Source: Streptomyces griseus
GTDB taxonomy: Bacteria > Actinomycetota > Actinomycetes > Streptomycetales > Streptomycetaceae
Reading direction: 5' to 3'
Assembly: GCF_001715295.1 (NCBI RefSeq)
Contig: NZ_MDKB01000001.1
Span: forward strand, 868,397-932,396
DNA length: 64,000 nt
Shown: piece after piece, positions 63,083 through 64,000 of the stretch
Numbering within the stretch: the stretch's first letter is position 1
Layout of the letters: the number at the start of each line of letters is the position of its first letter
Translations under genes and position numbers: made by a program
Notes under the pieces: generated by a model
Told to the model about the DNA's origin: nothing
Database searches by the model: none
Seen by the model: the letters and a program-made list of their open reading frames with translations, nothing else

Positions 63083-64000
63083 ATGTGCGAATTGCTGACG
63101 GGGATAGCGGACCTTCAGGAGGAACTCGGCCGGCCGGGACCCGGACTGGTGGCCGATGCCCGTTCCTGGCCCGGTGACGTACTGGTCCTGGGGGCGGGCG
63201 GGAAGACCGGCTCGGGGATCGCGGCCATGGCCCGCCGCGCGCTCGACGGCGCGGGCCACACGGACTCCCGGGTCCTCGCGGTGTCCCGGTGGACCGACCC
63301 GGCCCCGCGCGAACAACTCGCGGAGCACGGCGTCGAGACGGTCACCGCCGACCTGTCCGACCCGGGCGCCCTGGCGGCGCTGCCCGACGCCGGCGCGGTG
63401 ATCCACCTGGCCGGCGCCAAGTTCGGCACCGCCGCCGCACCCGAGCAGGCGTGGATGACCAACACGGTGCTGCCGGACCACGTCGCCCGGCGCTGGCCCG
63501 GAGCCCGGATCGTCGCCCTGTCCACGGGCAACGTGTACGGGATGACCGCCCCGGTCACCGGCGGCTCCCTGGAGAGCGACGCGCCCCGGCCGGAGGGCGA
63601 CTACGCCCTCACCTGCCTCGGCCGCGAGCGGGTCTTCACCCACGCCGCCCACACCCGGAACACCCCCGTCGCCCTGATCCGCCTCAACTACGCCGTCGAG
63701 CCTCGCTACGGCGTGCTGGCCGACCTCGCCCGCACCCTGCTCGCAGGGCAGCCCGTCGCTCTGGACACCGGCGCGGTCAACGTCGTCTGGCAGCGCTACG
63801 CCAACGAGGTCGTCCTGCGCAGCATCGGACACGCCCGCGGCGGCACGCCCTTCACCCTGAACCTCACCGGACCGGAGACCGCCGGCGTCCGCACGCTCGC
63901 CCTGCGGCTCGCCGAACGCCTCGACGTGAAGGCCGTGTTCACGGGGGAGGCACCCGCCACCAGCCTGCTCAGCGACGCCACCGCATGCCACGCCCTGTTC
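63083..64000 (+). CDS. NAD-dependent epimerase/dehydratase-like protein (3' end cut)
   Basis: 306 residues are visible, still open at the window end. Rossmann glycine motif G37-A-G-G-K-T-G43, then VIHLAGAKFGTA, IVALSTGNVYGMT and a Tyr in EGDYALTCLGRERV where the usual YxxxK lysine is not in place, so it is an atypical short-chain dehydrogenase. Two ATGs in tandem; GGGAG lies 5 bases before the second. Divergent from the regulator with the palindrome just upstream, so it belongs to the same regulon. It lacks a stop codon inside the window. Confidence 0.85.
   Translation, partial: MCELLTGIADLQEELGRPGPGLVADARSWPGDVLVLGAGGKTGSGIAAMARRALDGAGHTDSRVLAVSRWTDPAPREQLAEHGVETVTADLSDPGALAALPDAGAVIHLAGAKFGTAAAPEQAWMTNTVLPDHVARRWPGARIVALSTGNVYGMTAPVTGGSLESDAPRPEGDYALTCLGRERVFTHAAHTRNTPVALIRLNYAVEPRYGVLADLARTLLAGQPVALDTGAVNVVWQRYANEVVLRSIGHARGGTPFTLNLTGPETAGVRTLALRLAERLDVKAVFTGEAPATSLLSDATACHALF

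Noticed and set aside
1..64000. CRISPR array, prophage or biosynthetic megasynthase
   Set aside because: No regularly spaced repeats, no phage structural genes and no polyketide or peptide synthetase domains were seen.

Overview
The window is a piece of a Streptomyces (or very close actinomycete) chromosome. GC content is very high, third codon positions are almost always G or C, many genes start with GTG, several have a TAnnnT box 6-8 bases before the start codon and no ribosome binding site (leaderless), and signal peptides, Tat motifs and typical Streptomyces families (DUF397, mycothiol-type DinB, SpoIIE-type phosphatase) are present. No phage, CRISPR array, rRNA or intact insertion sequence is visible. 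One tRNA, Leu(GAG), lies near 17.1 kb.

Layout. 1-4.0 kb: the end of a sugar operon (ABC permease, Tat lipoprotein binding protein, Gfo/Idh/MocA oxidoreductase, TIM-barrel isomerase). 4.6-8.4 kb: a 1236-residue secreted protein joining a PQQ-type sugar dehydrogenase domain, PKD, a carbohydrate-binding-like domain, ThuA and DUF1080. 8.4-16.8 kb: a tightly overlapping eight-gene operon that I read as an actinobacterial form of the ebo metabolite-traffic cluster (inositol-phosphate-synthase-like protein, UbiA/EboC, TIM barrel, EboA, TatD/EboB, EboE, EboF, Tat-exported TIM barrel). 17-19.6 kb: tRNA-Leu, a SulP anion transporter with a short upstream frame, a small secreted protein. 20.4-26.3 kb: a complete ribose operon (rbsR, rbsA, a permease-binding protein fusion, rbsK, rbsD) behind two LacI-type operators. 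26.7-29.7 kb: questin-oxidase-like protein and a pair of ATP-grasp enzymes. 29.6-34.1 kb: sortase, its probable wall-anchored substrate, a two-component system and a GtrA-like protein. 34.3-41.3 kb: housekeeping and hypothetical genes (DinB, GT-C membrane enzyme, YceI, septum-formation lipoprotein, a second lipoprotein). 42.0-45.9 kb: an accessory-looking patch with an orphan protein, an SDH/SppA-type serine protease and a partner membrane protein. 46-50.1 kb: GNAT, FUSC membrane protein between two transposase remnants, DinB, DUF397. 50.1-53 kb: M4 metalloprotease with a long inverted repeat upstream, GH16 glucanase lipoprotein. 54.2-56.2 kb: small HTH protein plus ClpN-repeat protein with palindromic operators, and an SpoIIE phosphatase. 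56.6-64 kb: a second sugar regulon (two permeases, binding protein, TIM barrel, Gfo oxidoreductase, GntR-LacI hybrid regulator, divergent NAD-dependent epimerase cut by the window end) with a perfect 31-bp palindrome in the divergent promoter.

A theme runs through both ends: Gfo/Idh/MocA oxidoreductases paired with TIM-barrel sugar isomerases and ABC importers, with DUF1080 and ThuA domains nearby. This is the set expected for oxidation-dependent breakdown of glycosides or modified sugars through 3-keto intermediates. The most system-like unexplored unit is the ebo-type operon, whose substrate in Streptomyces cannot be told from the sequence. Next come the protease-membrane protein pair at 43.6-45.9 kb and the autoregulated-looking HTH-ClpN pair at 54.2 kb.
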